Shown: positions 54,265 through 62,297 of the stretch, one piece after another
How positions within the stretch are numbered: position 1 is the first letter of the stretch
How the letters are laid out: each line of letters starts with the position of its first letter
From: Sulfuricella denitrificans skB26
GTDB taxonomy: Bacteria; Pseudomonadota; Gammaproteobacteria; Burkholderiales; Sulfuricellaceae
Direction of reading: 5' to 3'
DNA: 64,000 nucleotides
Assembly (NCBI RefSeq): GCF_000297055.2
Contig: NC_022357.1
Span: 496,001 to 560,000, forward strand
Position numbers and translations under genes: made by a program
Notes under the pieces: generated by a model
The model's database searches: none
What the model saw: the letters and a program-made list of their open reading frames with translations, nothing else
What the model was told of the DNA's origin: nothing

Positions 54265-54798
54265 ATGAGCATTATTTCTACAGTTGCGCCAGAGCATACA
54301 GAGGGAAAAGTGGCTGAACTTTACGGGCAAATCCAGCAGATGATGGGGCGGGTGCCGAATGCGTTTCAGATGTACAGCTCCAGTCCGGCCTTGCTGGAGC
54401 AGCAGATACAACACATTTCCTACTTCATGCAACACCCCACCTTGAGCTTTCCGTTGCTTGCCATGGTGCGCATGCTGGTATCGCAGAATAACGATTGCCA
54501 GTACTGCATCGGCTTGAATGAAGGCATGCTGATACAGAGGGTGGGTCTGACCGTGGAACAAGTGGCAGCAATCCGACGTGATCCGGCGAATGCGCCTTTG
54601 CCAGATAAAGACAAGGCCATGCTGTTACTTGTGCTGAAGGCAACCAAAACACCCAAGTCGGTTGATAAATCCGATCTGGACCAATTACGCGCATTGGGCT
54701 GGAGTGATGGCGACATCATGGACGCGGTGTATCACGGCGCGCGCAATGTGGCGGTGGATATCGTATTCAACGCCTTCAAGATTGACAACGATTTTTAA
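54265..54798 (+). CDS. Carboxymuconolactone decarboxylase (AhpD-like) family protein
   Basis: 177 aa helical protein. The redox motif CQYC (NDCQYCIGLNEGML, about residues 75-85) is the AhpD-type CxxC with a following His-free helix; in AhpD it reduces peroxiredoxin. Excellent ribosome site AAAGGAGG. First gene downstream of operator O2. Confidence 0.9.
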   Translation: MSIISTVAPEHTEGKVAELYGQIQQMMGRVPNAFQMYSSSPALLEQQIQHISYFMQHPTLSFPLLAMVRMLVSQNNDCQYCIGLNEGMLIQRVGLTVEQVAAIRRDPANAPLPDKDKAMLLLVLKATKTPKSVDKSDLDQLRALGWSDGDIMDAVYHGARNVAVDIVFNAFKIDNDF

Positions 54799-54809
54799 AG
54801 GAGATTGCC

Positions 54810-55037
54810 ATGAATCTAAGCGATGTATTGGTGCATATCAATGAAGAGCTTAGTGCGGAACAAAGAAATGCACTGGAGGAAGATATGCGTGGGCTTTCCG
54901 GCGTTGTCGCGCCGCGCTTTAACCCGGGCCAGGATCATCTGATGCTGGTCGCATTCGATTCCGACAAAGTGACTCACGCCTCTCTTCTGGGAAGAGTGCA
55001 GGCGCACGGCTACCGGGCGCAATTGATCGGTGCGTAG
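54810..55037 (+). CDS. Small HMA-fold-like protein without cysteines
   Basis: 75 aa with the beta-alpha-beta pattern of heavy-metal-associated domains: LSGVVAPRFNPGQDHLMLVAFDSDKVTHASLLGRVQAHGYRAQLIG. The GYxAxLIG end is typical, but the CxxC metal motif is absent and the protein has no Cys. Co-transcribed with neighbours (12-base gap before, AAGGAG). It may bind another ligand, or be a protein partner. Family call is by pattern only. Confidence 0.6.
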   Translation: MNLSDVLVHINEELSAEQRNALEEDMRGLSGVVAPRFNPGQDHLMLVAFDSDKVTHASLLGRVQAHGYRAQLIGA

Positions 55038-55090
55038 TCTCTTTCATACATACCTCAAGATGAAGTCGATTTGATTTTAAGGAGAATGCC

Positions 55091-55318
55091 ATGAATTACG
55101 ATAAAGAACTCGATGCACGTGGCCTGAATTGTCCTCTTCCGATTTTGCGTACCAAGAAAGCGCTGGCTGAAATCAGCGCTGGACAGGTTTTGAAGGTGGC
55201 AGCCACCGATCCCGGCTCGGTAAAGGATATGCAGGCATTTGCCAAGCAAACAGGTAACGAACTGGTGTCCACGTCGGAAGCAGGCGGGGCGTTCGAATTT
55301 TATTTGCGCAAGCATTAG
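55091..55318 (+). CDS. TusA-family sulfurtransferase-like protein
   Basis: 75 aa. LDARGLNCPLPILRTKKAL contains the CPxP motif with the sulfur-carrying Cys (about residue 15). TusA-type proteins pass persulfide sulfur in tRNA thiolation or sulfur oxidation. Here it lies in a TetR-controlled cassette rather than beside tus or dsr genes. AAGGAG precedes the ATG. Confidence 0.92.
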   Translation: MNYDKELDARGLNCPLPILRTKKALAEISAGQVLKVAATDPGSVKDMQAFAKQTGNELVSTSEAGGAFEFYLRKH

Positions 55319-55328
55319 GAGAAGCTGT

Positions 55329-55934
55329 ATGGAAGTGGTAAACGCAATCGAACAGCGCCGCTCGGTGAAAGCATTTGATCCAAACCATAGCATGAGCAAA
55401 GCTGAAATCGACAAGTTGCTGTCGCTGGCAATATTGTCACCCACGGCATTCAATATCCAGAACTGGCGATTCGTGGTGCCGAGCGACCCGGCGTTGCGCA
55501 AGGAAATACGGCAGGCGGCGTGGGATCAGGCGCAGGTCACCGATGCTTCGCTGCTGGTCGTGCTGTGCGCAGACCTCAAGGCGTGGGATAAGGAGCCAGG
55601 GCGGTACTGGGTGAATGCCCCGCAACCGGTGCAGGATTTCATGGTGCCCGCTATCGGCCAATATTATGCCGGAAAAGATCAGGTGCAACGCGATGAGGCC
55701 ATGCGCTCATGCGGGATCGCGGCCATGACGCTGATGCTGGCAGCGAAGGAAATGGGCTACGGTTCCTGCCCGATGGACGGCTTCGACTTCGAAGCCGTGG
55801 GCAAACTCATCAACTTGCCGCAGGATCATGTGATCGCCATGTTCGTCGCCATCGGCAAGGGGGTTCAGGAGCCGTGGCCACGCGGCGGGCAGCTACCGAT
55901 AGGTGAGGTGGTGATACAGAATCAGTTCGGCTAG
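55329..55934 (+). CDS. Nitroreductase-family flavoprotein
   Basis: 201 aa FMN-dependent oxidoreductase. [26 protein letters not shown] (RRSxRxF FMN-binding start), [15 protein letters not shown] and [12 protein letters not shown] fit the family. Reduces nitro or quinone substrates with NAD(P)H; substrate unknown. Last gene of the cassette, 10 bases after TusA with TAGGAG. Its stop overlaps trmB end (convergent). Confidence 0.92.
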   Translation: MEVVNAIEQRRSVKAFDPNHSMSKAEIDKLLSLAILSPTAFNIQNWRFVVPSDPALRKEIRQAAWDQAQVTDASLLVVLCADLKAWDKEPGRYWVNAPQPVQDFMVPAIGQYYAGKDQVQRDEAMRSCGIAAMTLMLAAKEMGYGSCPMDGFDFEAVGKLINLPQDHVIAMFVAIGKGVQEPWPRGGQLPIGEVVIQNQFG

Positions 55935-56623
55935 ATTTTTCTGAACACGATATCCCATACTCCGTGGCCGAGTTTGATACCGCGCTGCTCGAATTTGGTC
56001 AGAGGCCGATAGTCTGGCTTGGGAGCGTAACCGGCGGCAGTGTTGGTCAGTCTGGATTCGGCAGCGAGTACGGCAAGGATGTGCTCGGCGTATTCCTGCC
56101 AGTCGGTAGCGGCGTGCAGATAGCTGCCGGGCTTGAGCTTTTCGCACAGCAGCGCGACCAGTTCCGGCTGGATCAGGCGGCGCTTGTGGTGTTTGGTCTT
56201 GTGCCAGGGATCGGGGAAGAAAATGTGTACGCCATCGAGACTGGCCGGCGCGATCATGTGCTTGAGCACTTCCACCGCGTCGTGCTGGATCACTCGCAGG
56301 TTGGTCAGGCTTAGTGCTTCGATCTGGTTCAGCAGGCTGCCGACACCGGGGCCGTGAACTTCGATGCCGAGATAGTCATTCTGAGGATGGGCGGACGCGA
56401 TGGTTGCGGTGGAATCTCCCATGCCGAAGCCGATTTCGAGAATTTTCGGCGCCGTCCTGCCAAAGGCTGTATCAAGATCAAGCCGTGTTTCCTGGTAAGC
56501 GATCCCCCAGCGTGGCATCAGGGTATCCAGTGCCCGGGTCTGGGCATTGGACATGCGGCCCTGGCGCAGGACGAAGCTGCGGATCGGGCGGTGCCTGGTT
56601 GTTGCGTCGTCAGTGTCGTTCAT
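55931..56623 (-). CDS. trmB: tRNA (guanine-N7-)-methyltransferase
   Basis: Makes m7G46 in tRNA. 230 aa; [16 protein letters not shown] is the SAM loop, then [28 protein letters not shown] and [10 protein letters not shown]. Start at 56623; the frame continues upstream but the conserved protein begins with [12 protein letters not shown]. Third gene of thiS-thiG-trmB. Confidence 0.96.
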   Translation of the reverse strand: MNDTDDATTRHRPIRSFVLRQGRMSNAQTRALDTLMPRWGIAYQETRLDLDTAFGRTAPKILEIGFGMGDSTATIASAHPQNDYLGIEVHGPGVGSLLNQIEALSLTNLRVIQHDAVEVLKHMIAPASLDGVHIFFPDPWHKTKHHKRRLIQPELVALLCEKLKPGSYLHAATDWQEYAEHILAVLAAESRLTNTAAGYAPKPDYRPLTKFEQRGIKLGHGVWDIVFRKI

Positions 56624-56658
56624 ATGAGCTGGGTGTGCCAAGCACCCCTTTGGTTTGA

Positions 56659-57441
56659 TTACTTGCCTATCATGCCGGTAGTGGGCGAACTCGGGCTGGC
56701 GGAGTAGAGCTTCTTCGGCATGCGGCCGGCGAGAAAAGCTTCGCGTCCGGCCTGTACCGCCTTTTTCATGGCCGAGGCCATTAGTACCGGGTTGCCGGCA
56801 CCGGCGATGGCGGTATTCATCAGCACGCCGTCGCAACCCAGCTCCATGGCAATGGCCGCATCTGAGGCCGTGCCCACGCCAGCATCGACAATCACCGGCA
56901 CCTTGGCGTTGTCAATGATGATTTGCAGGTTCCATGGATTCAGGATACCCATGCCGGAGCCGATCAGCGAGGCCAGCGGCATCACCGCGACGCAGCCGAT
57001 TTCTTCAAGCTGCTTGGCGATGATCGGGTCGTCTGAAGTGTAGACCATTACCTTGAAGCCATCCTTGACCAGGACTTCCGCCGCCTTGATGGTTTCCACA
57101 ACATTCGGATAGAGCGTTTTTGGGTCGCCTAGCACTTCGAGCTTGACCAGATCGTGGCCGTCCAGCAGTTCGCGCGCCAGGCGCAGGGTGCGAATGGCAT
57201 CGTCGGCGCTATAGCAGCCGGCGGTGTTTGGCAGGTAGGTGTATTGCGAGGGCGGAACTGCATCGAGCAGACTGGGCTCGCCAGCATTCTGGCCGATGTT
57301 GGTGCGGCGGATTGCTACCGTTACTATCTGCGCGCCGCTTTCTTCGACAGCACGGCGAGTTTCGTCGAAATCTTTGTATTTGCCGGTGCCGATCAGCAGG
57401 CGTGAAGAATAGGCCTTGCCAGCGATGATTAGTTCATCCAT
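56659..57441 (-). CDS. thiG: Thiazole synthase
   Basis: Forms the thiazole of thiamine from DXP and ThiS-thiocarboxylate. 260 aa TIM barrel: [30 protein letters not shown] with the catalytic Lys region, [33 protein letters not shown] eight bases upstream. Starts 43 bases after thiS. Confidence 0.96.
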   Translation of the reverse strand: MDELIIAGKAYSSRLLIGTGKYKDFDETRRAVEESGAQIVTVAIRRTNIGQNAGEPSLLDAVPPSQYTYLPNTAGCYSADDAIRTLRLARELLDGHDLVKLEVLGDPKTLYPNVVETIKAAEVLVKDGFKVMVYTSDDPIIAKQLEEIGCVAVMPLASLIGSGMGILNPWNLQIIIDNAKVPVIVDAGVGTASDAAIAMELGCDGVLMNTAIAGAGNPVLMASAMKKAVQAGREAFLAGRMPKKLYSASPSSPTTGMIGK

Positions 57442-57484
57442 CTTGATTCCCTCAAAATTATTGCAACAGAGCCTGGATAATGAA

Positions 57485-57685
57485 TTATCCGCCACCAACC
57501 GCGACGACGATTTCCAGTTGGTCCCCATCAGTCAGCACGGTCTCGCCGAACTGGCTGCGCGGAACGATTTCGCCGTTCCTTTCCACCGCCAGGCGTTTTC
57601 CGGTGAGGTTCAGGGTTTCCAGCAACTGGGAGAGGTTCGGATTCTGCTCAAAGGAGTGAGGTGTGCCGTTGACCGTTAGCTGCAT
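57485..57685 (-). CDS. thiS: Sulfur carrier protein ThiS
   Basis: 66 aa ubiquitin-like protein ending in GG (VAVGGG) for thiocarboxylate formation: [20 protein letters not shown] start. Donor of sulfur to ThiG. No thiF or thiO beside it in this window. Confidence 0.94.
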   Translation of the reverse strand: MQLTVNGTPHSFEQNPNLSQLLETLNLTGKRLAVERNGEIVPRSQFGETVLTDGDQLEIVVAVGGG

Positions 57686-57721
57686 CGCCTTCAATATTGC
57701 CGTGAGAAAAGTGGGATTGCA

Positions 57722-57753
57722 TTCTACCATGCAGGCGCAGCGCTATGGTAGAA
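57722..57753. repeat. 9-bp inverted repeat between ycgR-like and thiS genes
   Basis: TTCTACCAT and ATGGTAGAA (57722-57730 and 57745-57753) around 14 bases. No T-run follows on either strand; a transcript-end or leader hairpin is possible. Confidence 0.4.
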
Positions 57754-57798
57754 CGAAAGCCTCTAGGTTGGCCGAAGCCAGAGGGGGAAGCCGTGTCG

Positions 57799-58533
57799 TC
57801 AGGTGCGAGCCTGAGGTGCGCGCATAGCGAGTTCGAGTTTGGTCACGTAGCGCTGCAACAGTGACTGCTCCTGTTGCGGAAGATCGATGAACTGGCAGCC
57901 GTAACGCCTGGCGTGATTGCCGTTCCTGAGCGTGATGTCGGCTGAACTGCAGATACGGATGTCGGATGTCAGTTCGCCGAATCCAGGCAAGTCGATGTGG
58001 CAACCTCCAAACAGGGCGCCTTCCTTGAGCGATGGGGAAGAGACTTTTGTCAACATGCCGATGCCGCCCACGCTGATGTCAGAAAGCGGGTTGCGGGTGA
58101 TCTCGCCATTGTTGAGCGCGATTTCGCATAGAACCGGTTTACCAATGGGGGTCGGCACCCGGAAGAGTTCGCGACGCTGAGGCCAGCGTATGGCTGAAGG
58201 AATCGGAATGGAAAACGCGGCTGCGCCTTCGAAGAGGCAGTGCTCGATTTGTGAGGAAACAAAGCTCACCGGTACGCCGGCATATACCGAGCTGAAATGT
58301 AGCCGGGAACAGGCCAGGATACGCTGGGATATCGCTTCGTCGGAGACGTCATCCAGGATCACCGTATCTTTTCCAACCTCCAGCAGGCAGGTGGAAAATA
58401 TATGGTAGCTGTTGTCAAAGTGGCCCGTCATATGGCTGCGTTTTTTTTGCAGCTTGTTTAATAATGCCCGGATATCCGCTTCATTGTTCAGCAGAAAGCG
58501 ACTCTCTTGTTTGTCATCGAGTTGTTCAGTCAC
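57799..58533 (-). CDS. ycgR: PilZ-domain flagellar brake protein, YcgR family
   Basis: c-di-GMP effector that slows flagellar rotation. 244 aa; an N-terminal YcgR domain (about 1-110) and a PilZ domain starting RWPQRRELFRVPT (RxxxR) with DISVGGIGM (D/NxSxxG) as the c-di-GMP contacts. Fits with FliW and the diguanylate cyclase elsewhere in the window. Upstream is an AT-rich gap with its promoter. Confidence 0.92.
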   Translation of the reverse strand: MTEQLDDKQESRFLLNNEADIRALLNKLQKKRSHMTGHFDNSYHIFSTCLLEVGKDTVILDDVSDEAISQRILACSRLHFSSVYAGVPVSFVSSQIEHCLFEGAAAFSIPIPSAIRWPQRRELFRVPTPIGKPVLCEIALNNGEITRNPLSDISVGGIGMLTKVSSPSLKEGALFGGCHIDLPGFGELTSDIRICSSADITLRNGNHARRYGCQFIDLPQQEQSLLQRYVTKLELAMRAPQART

Positions 58534-58950
58534 GTTCTCACTCCATCCCTGTGGGTGTTGTGGGGCGTCTTAAATAATGCACCCTGATTTTTTATGTGTT
58601 GAGATTATATCAACCTGATGAAAATGAAAAGATTAAAATTTCATTTTGCTATTTCGGCCTCCTGAATTAACAGTGCCTATAGATCATCACATTTGTAAAG
58701 CATGGCCTGAATTGAGCCTATGATAAATACTAAGCAATAATTATACCCAATATGGACTGGCTATATTTATCATTACGTTGCGATTTTTTATCAGACAAAC
58801 CCTAATGAAAAGTGTAAAAAAAATCGACATTTTCGACCTGTTTCTGGTTGTTCAGCGCGAGTGCCTTCGAAGGTGGGTACGGCAACAAGGGGCTCACCTG
58901 CGGGCTAGCAGTTGAGTAATGAGCCGAACCATCGTAAAATCTGCCCTCTT
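58534..58950. other. AT-rich non-coding region
   Basis: 417 bases, notably AT-rich at 58590-58830. AAAATGAAA and TTTCATTTT (58621-58629 and 58639-58647) form a short inverted repeat. No gene recognised. It must hold the promoters of the PilZ gene (minus) and the tRNA-Gly (plus). Confidence 0.5.
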
Positions 58951-59024
58951 GCGGGTGTAGTTCAATGGCAGAACGGCAGCTTCCCAAGCTGCATACGAGG
59001 GTTCGATTCCCTTCACCCGCTCCA
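58951..59024 (+). tRNA. tRNA-Gly (anticodon CCC)
   Basis: 74 nt with encoded CCA. Acceptor stem GCGGGTG pairs with CACCCGC, anticodon stem GCAGC/GCTGC encloses TTCCCAA, giving CCC, and the T-arm reads GTTCGATTC. Decodes GGG. Confidence 0.95.
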
Positions 59025-59053
59025 GTCTTCATTCCCACCTCAGGATGATGCCA

Positions 59054-61159
59054 ATGAACAAAACCCTGAAATACGGATTGATTTTCGTCGGCGCCTTACT
59101 GGTCGTATTCCTTGCCCTTATCGCACTGGTCGCCGCCACCTTCAACCCGAACGATTACAAGCCGTTGATCGTCAAGCTGGTGCAGGAGAAAAAACAGCGC
59201 ACACTGAAGCTCGAAGGTGACATCAAGCTGACTTTTTTCCCCCGTATCGGCGCCGATCTCGGCAAGCTTTCCTTAAGCGATCACGGTAGCGACAAGGAGT
59301 TCGCTGCCATCGACAGCGCTCGAGTTTCCCTCGCGCTGTTGCCGCTACTGAAGAAGCAACTGGTCGTTGATCGTATCCGGATAGATGGCGTCCGGGCCAG
59401 GCTGGTGCGCTACCCTGATGGCAGTACCAGCATTGACGACCTGTTGAAGAAGGAGGAGGAAGAATCGGAGCAGTTCAAGTTCGACATCAAAGGCGTCAGC
59501 ATCACCCGTGCAGCATTTTCTTTCGATGACCGGATGGCCGAACGGAAGCTGGATATTTCCGGCCTGGAATTTGAATCCGGACGGCTGGCCAACAACCAGC
59601 CCGGCAAGATCGACCTCAAATTTACCTTGCAGGGCGACAAGCCGAAGATCAATGCTCAGGTGGCGCTGGCTAGCGGCCTGCTGTTCGATATCGAGGCCAA
59701 GGCCGTCACCCTGGATGGGCTGACGGTTTCCCTGGCTGGCAAGCGTGGTGACGGTGGCATGGAGATTAGCCTGACCTCGCCGAAATTCGAATTGGGGCCT
59801 GAGCGTGTTGCCGGCAAGCTTGATCTGACCGCAAAGATGACGCAGGCCAAGGGCAATCTGAATCTGGCACTGAGTGTCCCTGCGCTGACCGGCAAAGGTA
59901 ACGTTTTTAGAGCCGAAACCTTCACCTTGGACGTCAACGGACAGCAAGGCGAGAACATCATCAAGAGCCGGCTCGCCAGCCCATTCAGCGCCAACCTGGA
60001 TACGCACCAGTTCAGTCTGGACAAACTCGTGGCCAGCTTTGATCTCAGCGGCCCGGCCATGGCTAAAGCGCTTGACGTGAATCTGGGTGGCGTAGCCAGG
60101 ATCGATCTGGACAAGCAGGATGCGCATCTGGACCTGTCCGGCAGACTCGACGAAAGCAAACTCAAGGCCAAGCTCGGCATCAGCCATTTCGATGCGCCGG
60201 CCTATGATTTCGATATTGTTATCGACCAGCTCGACATCGACCGCTATTTGCCGCCGGGCAGACCAGAAGACAAGGCCAGGCAACCTGAGAAGCCGCTTGA
60301 TTTCAGCTTCCTGAAAAATCTCAACGCCAATGGCCGGCTCAGCATCGGCGCGCTCAAGGTCGCCAACATCAAGTCCTCCAACATCAAGCTCAACGTCAAG
60401 GCGGATGGCGGCAATCTGAATGTTGCGCCGATTTCGGCGAATTTCTACCAGGGGACATTGAATGGCGCGATCTCCCTGCATGATGCCGGAACGCCCCGCG
60501 TGGCGCTGAAGCAGAATCTGGTCGGGGTCAGCGTTGGCCCGATGCTGAAAGACGTGGCCAATGTCGACATGCTGGAAGGGCACGGCAGCGTAGCACTCGA
60601 CGTCAGCGGCCAGGGCACCACCGTCAGCGCCATGAAGAAAGCGCTGCAGGGCAGTGCCGCGCTCAACCTGCAAAACGGTGCGCTGAAAGGCGTCAATATC
60701 GCCGGCGCAATCCGCAACGCCAAGGCCAAGTTCGGCTCTCTTCAGGGTGAGTCCACCCAGGCCGCCAATGCTGCCGACAAGACTGATTTCTCCGAGTTGA
60801 AAGCCAGTTTTCAGATTAACAACGGCGTAGCCCACAACGAGGATCTTTCCGCCAAATCACCGTTGCTGCGCCTGGCCGGTAATGGCGATGTGAACATCGG
60901 CGAAAGCTCGATGAATTATCTCGCCAAGGCAACGGTGGTCGCTTCATTGGAGGGCCAGGGCGGCAAAGAGCTGTCCGCGCTCAAGGGCATGACCGTGCCG
61001 GTGCGCATCACCGGGCCTTTCACCGGGCTGAAATATAGTCTGGATTTCAATGCCATGGCCTCTGAGGCGGTGAAGCAGAAGGTTGAACAGAAGAAAGAAG
61101 AAATCAAATCGCGCCTTGGCGAAGAACTGAAGAGCGGTCTCAAGGGGCTGTTCAAGTAA
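59054..61159 (+). CDS. AsmA-family protein
   Basis: 701 aa; N-terminal membrane anchor (about residues 5-30; LIFVGALLVVFLALIALVAATF) then FNPNDYKPLIVKLVQEKKQRTLKLEGDIK, the AsmA signature, and a long periplasmic beta-rich repeat body ending in an amphipathic basic tail. AsmA-like proteins are thought to bridge lipids between membranes. Start 59054 is eight bases after AGGA; ATGs at 59045 and 59048 are alternatives. Between tRNA-Gly and mutY. Confidence 0.9.
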   Translation: MNKTLKYGLIFVGALLVVFLALIALVAATFNPNDYKPLIVKLVQEKKQRTLKLEGDIKLTFFPRIGADLGKLSLSDHGSDKEFAAIDSARVSLALLPLLKKQLVVDRIRIDGVRARLVRYPDGSTSIDDLLKKEEEESEQFKFDIKGVSITRAAFSFDDRMAERKLDISGLEFESGRLANNQPGKIDLKFTLQGDKPKINAQVALASGLLFDIEAKAVTLDGLTVSLAGKRGDGGMEISLTSPKFELGPERVAGKLDLTAKMTQAKGNLNLALSVPALTGKGNVFRAETFTLDVNGQQGENIIKSRLASPFSANLDTHQFSLDKLVASFDLSGPAMAKALDVNLGGVARIDLDKQDAHLDLSGRLDESKLKAKLGISHFDAPAYDFDIVIDQLDIDRYLPPGRPEDKARQPEKPLDFSFLKNLNANGRLSIGALKVANIKSSNIKLNVKADGGNLNVAPISANFYQGTLNGAISLHDAGTPRVALKQNLVGVSVGPMLKDVANVDMLEGHGSVALDVSGQGTTVSAMKKALQGSAALNLQNGALKGVNIAGAIRNAKAKFGSLQGESTQAANAADKTDFSELKASFQINNGVAHNEDLSAKSPLLRLAGNGDVNIGESSMNYLAKATVVASLEGQGGKELSALKGMTVPVRITGPFTGLKYSLDFNAMASEAVKQKVEQKKEEIKSRLGEELKSGLKGLFK

Positions 61160-61170
61160 GCCAAGAGTCC

Positions 61171-62193
61171 ATGAAGGATTTCTCACAGCGCCTGATCGAG
61201 TGGCAGAAACATCATGGCCGGCATGGCCTGCCTTGGCAGCAGACTCGCGATCCTTACTCGGTGTGGCTGTCGGAAATCATGCTGCAGCAGACCCAGGTTA
61301 GCAGTGTCATCCCCTATTACCAGCGCTTTCTGGCGCGATTTCCCGATATTTCCACCCTCGCTGCCGCCTCTCAGGATGAGGTGCTCGCCCACTGGAGCGG
61401 GCTAGGTTATTACGCCCGCGGACGCAACCTGCACCGTGCAGCGCAGGTTGTGGTGGCGCAGCATGGCGGCATTTTTCCGTCTGATCCTGAGTGGGTCGTG
61501 GCCCTGCCCGGCATCGGTCGTTCCACCGCTGCTGCGATACTGGCTTTTTCCTTTGGCCAGCGCCGAGCCATTCTGGATGGCAACGTCAAGCGCGTGCTGG
61601 CGCGCTGTTTCGGCATCGCCGGTTATCCCGGCACCAAGGCGGTGGAGAACCGGTTGTGGCATCAGGCCGATGCACTGTTGCCCGAATCCGGCATTGAAAT
61701 CTATACCCAGGCTTTGATGGATCTGGGCGCCACGGTGTGCACCCGCAAGCCTTCCTGTGACGACTGCCCTCTTGGTTCCGTCTGTGTCGCCTACAATGAA
61801 AAGCGGGTGGCAGAACTGCCGGAACCCAAACCGCGCAAGCCGATGCCGCAGAAAGAAACCGCCATGCTGGTCCTGCTGCGCCAAGGCGAGGTTTACCTGG
61901 AAAAGCGGCCGCCCACCGGCATCTGGGGCGGCATGTGGAGTTTGCCTGAGGCGCCGGTCATGGAGACGGATTCGCTAGCTCGTTTCGGTATGGCCGGCGC
62001 GGAAGTCAGCCCGCTGCCTGAACGGCAGCATAGCTTCACCCATTTTCGTCTGCGTATCGTGCCGCGGGTATTCGAGGTGACGGCGCTGCAACCCGGCTTG
62101 CGCGAGCCGGGCGGGCTGTGGCTCACGCTAGCCGATGCGATGGGGGCGGCGCTGCCCAAGCCGGTGCGGGAGATTTTGAAAGTGCTGGTTTAA
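61171..62193 (+). CDS. mutY: Adenine DNA glycosylase
   Basis: Removes A opposite 8-oxoG. 340 aa; catalytic Glu in LSEIMLQQTQVSSV, HhH motif LPGIGRSTAAAILAF, Asp in LDGNVKRVLARCF, [4Fe-4S] ligands C-x6-C-x2-C-x5-C in CTRKPSCDDCPLGSVC, and a C-terminal NUDIX-like domain. Starts 11 bases after the AsmA gene. Confidence 0.97.
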   Translation: MKDFSQRLIEWQKHHGRHGLPWQQTRDPYSVWLSEIMLQQTQVSSVIPYYQRFLARFPDISTLAAASQDEVLAHWSGLGYYARGRNLHRAAQVVVAQHGGIFPSDPEWVVALPGIGRSTAAAILAFSFGQRRAILDGNVKRVLARCFGIAGYPGTKAVENRLWHQADALLPESGIEIYTQALMDLGATVCTRKPSCDDCPLGSVCVAYNEKRVAELPEPKPRKPMPQKETAMLVLLRQGEVYLEKRPPTGIWGGMWSLPEAPVMETDSLARFGMAGAEVSPLPERQHSFTHFRLRIVPRVFEVTALQPGLREPGGLWLTLADAMGAALPKPVREILKVLV

Positions 62194-62212
62194 GAGCCGA
62201 AAGCTTTTGAAC

Positions 62213-62281
62213 CGCAGAGACGCCGAGTACCTGCGTGGTTTTTTCTCGGCGTCTCTGCGCCTCTGCGGTGAACCGTTTTTT
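62213..62281 (+). repeat. GCAGAGACGC-type palindrome after mutY
   Basis: CGCAGAGACGCCGAG (62213-62227) and CTCGGCGTCTCTGCG (62245-62259) are perfect 15-base inverted arms; a T-run follows at 62275-62281. The GCAGAGACGC sequence type recurs between genes in many proteobacteria. It could end the mutY transcript. Confidence 0.75.
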
Positions 62282-62297
62282 TAGAGTTAAAGCATCT

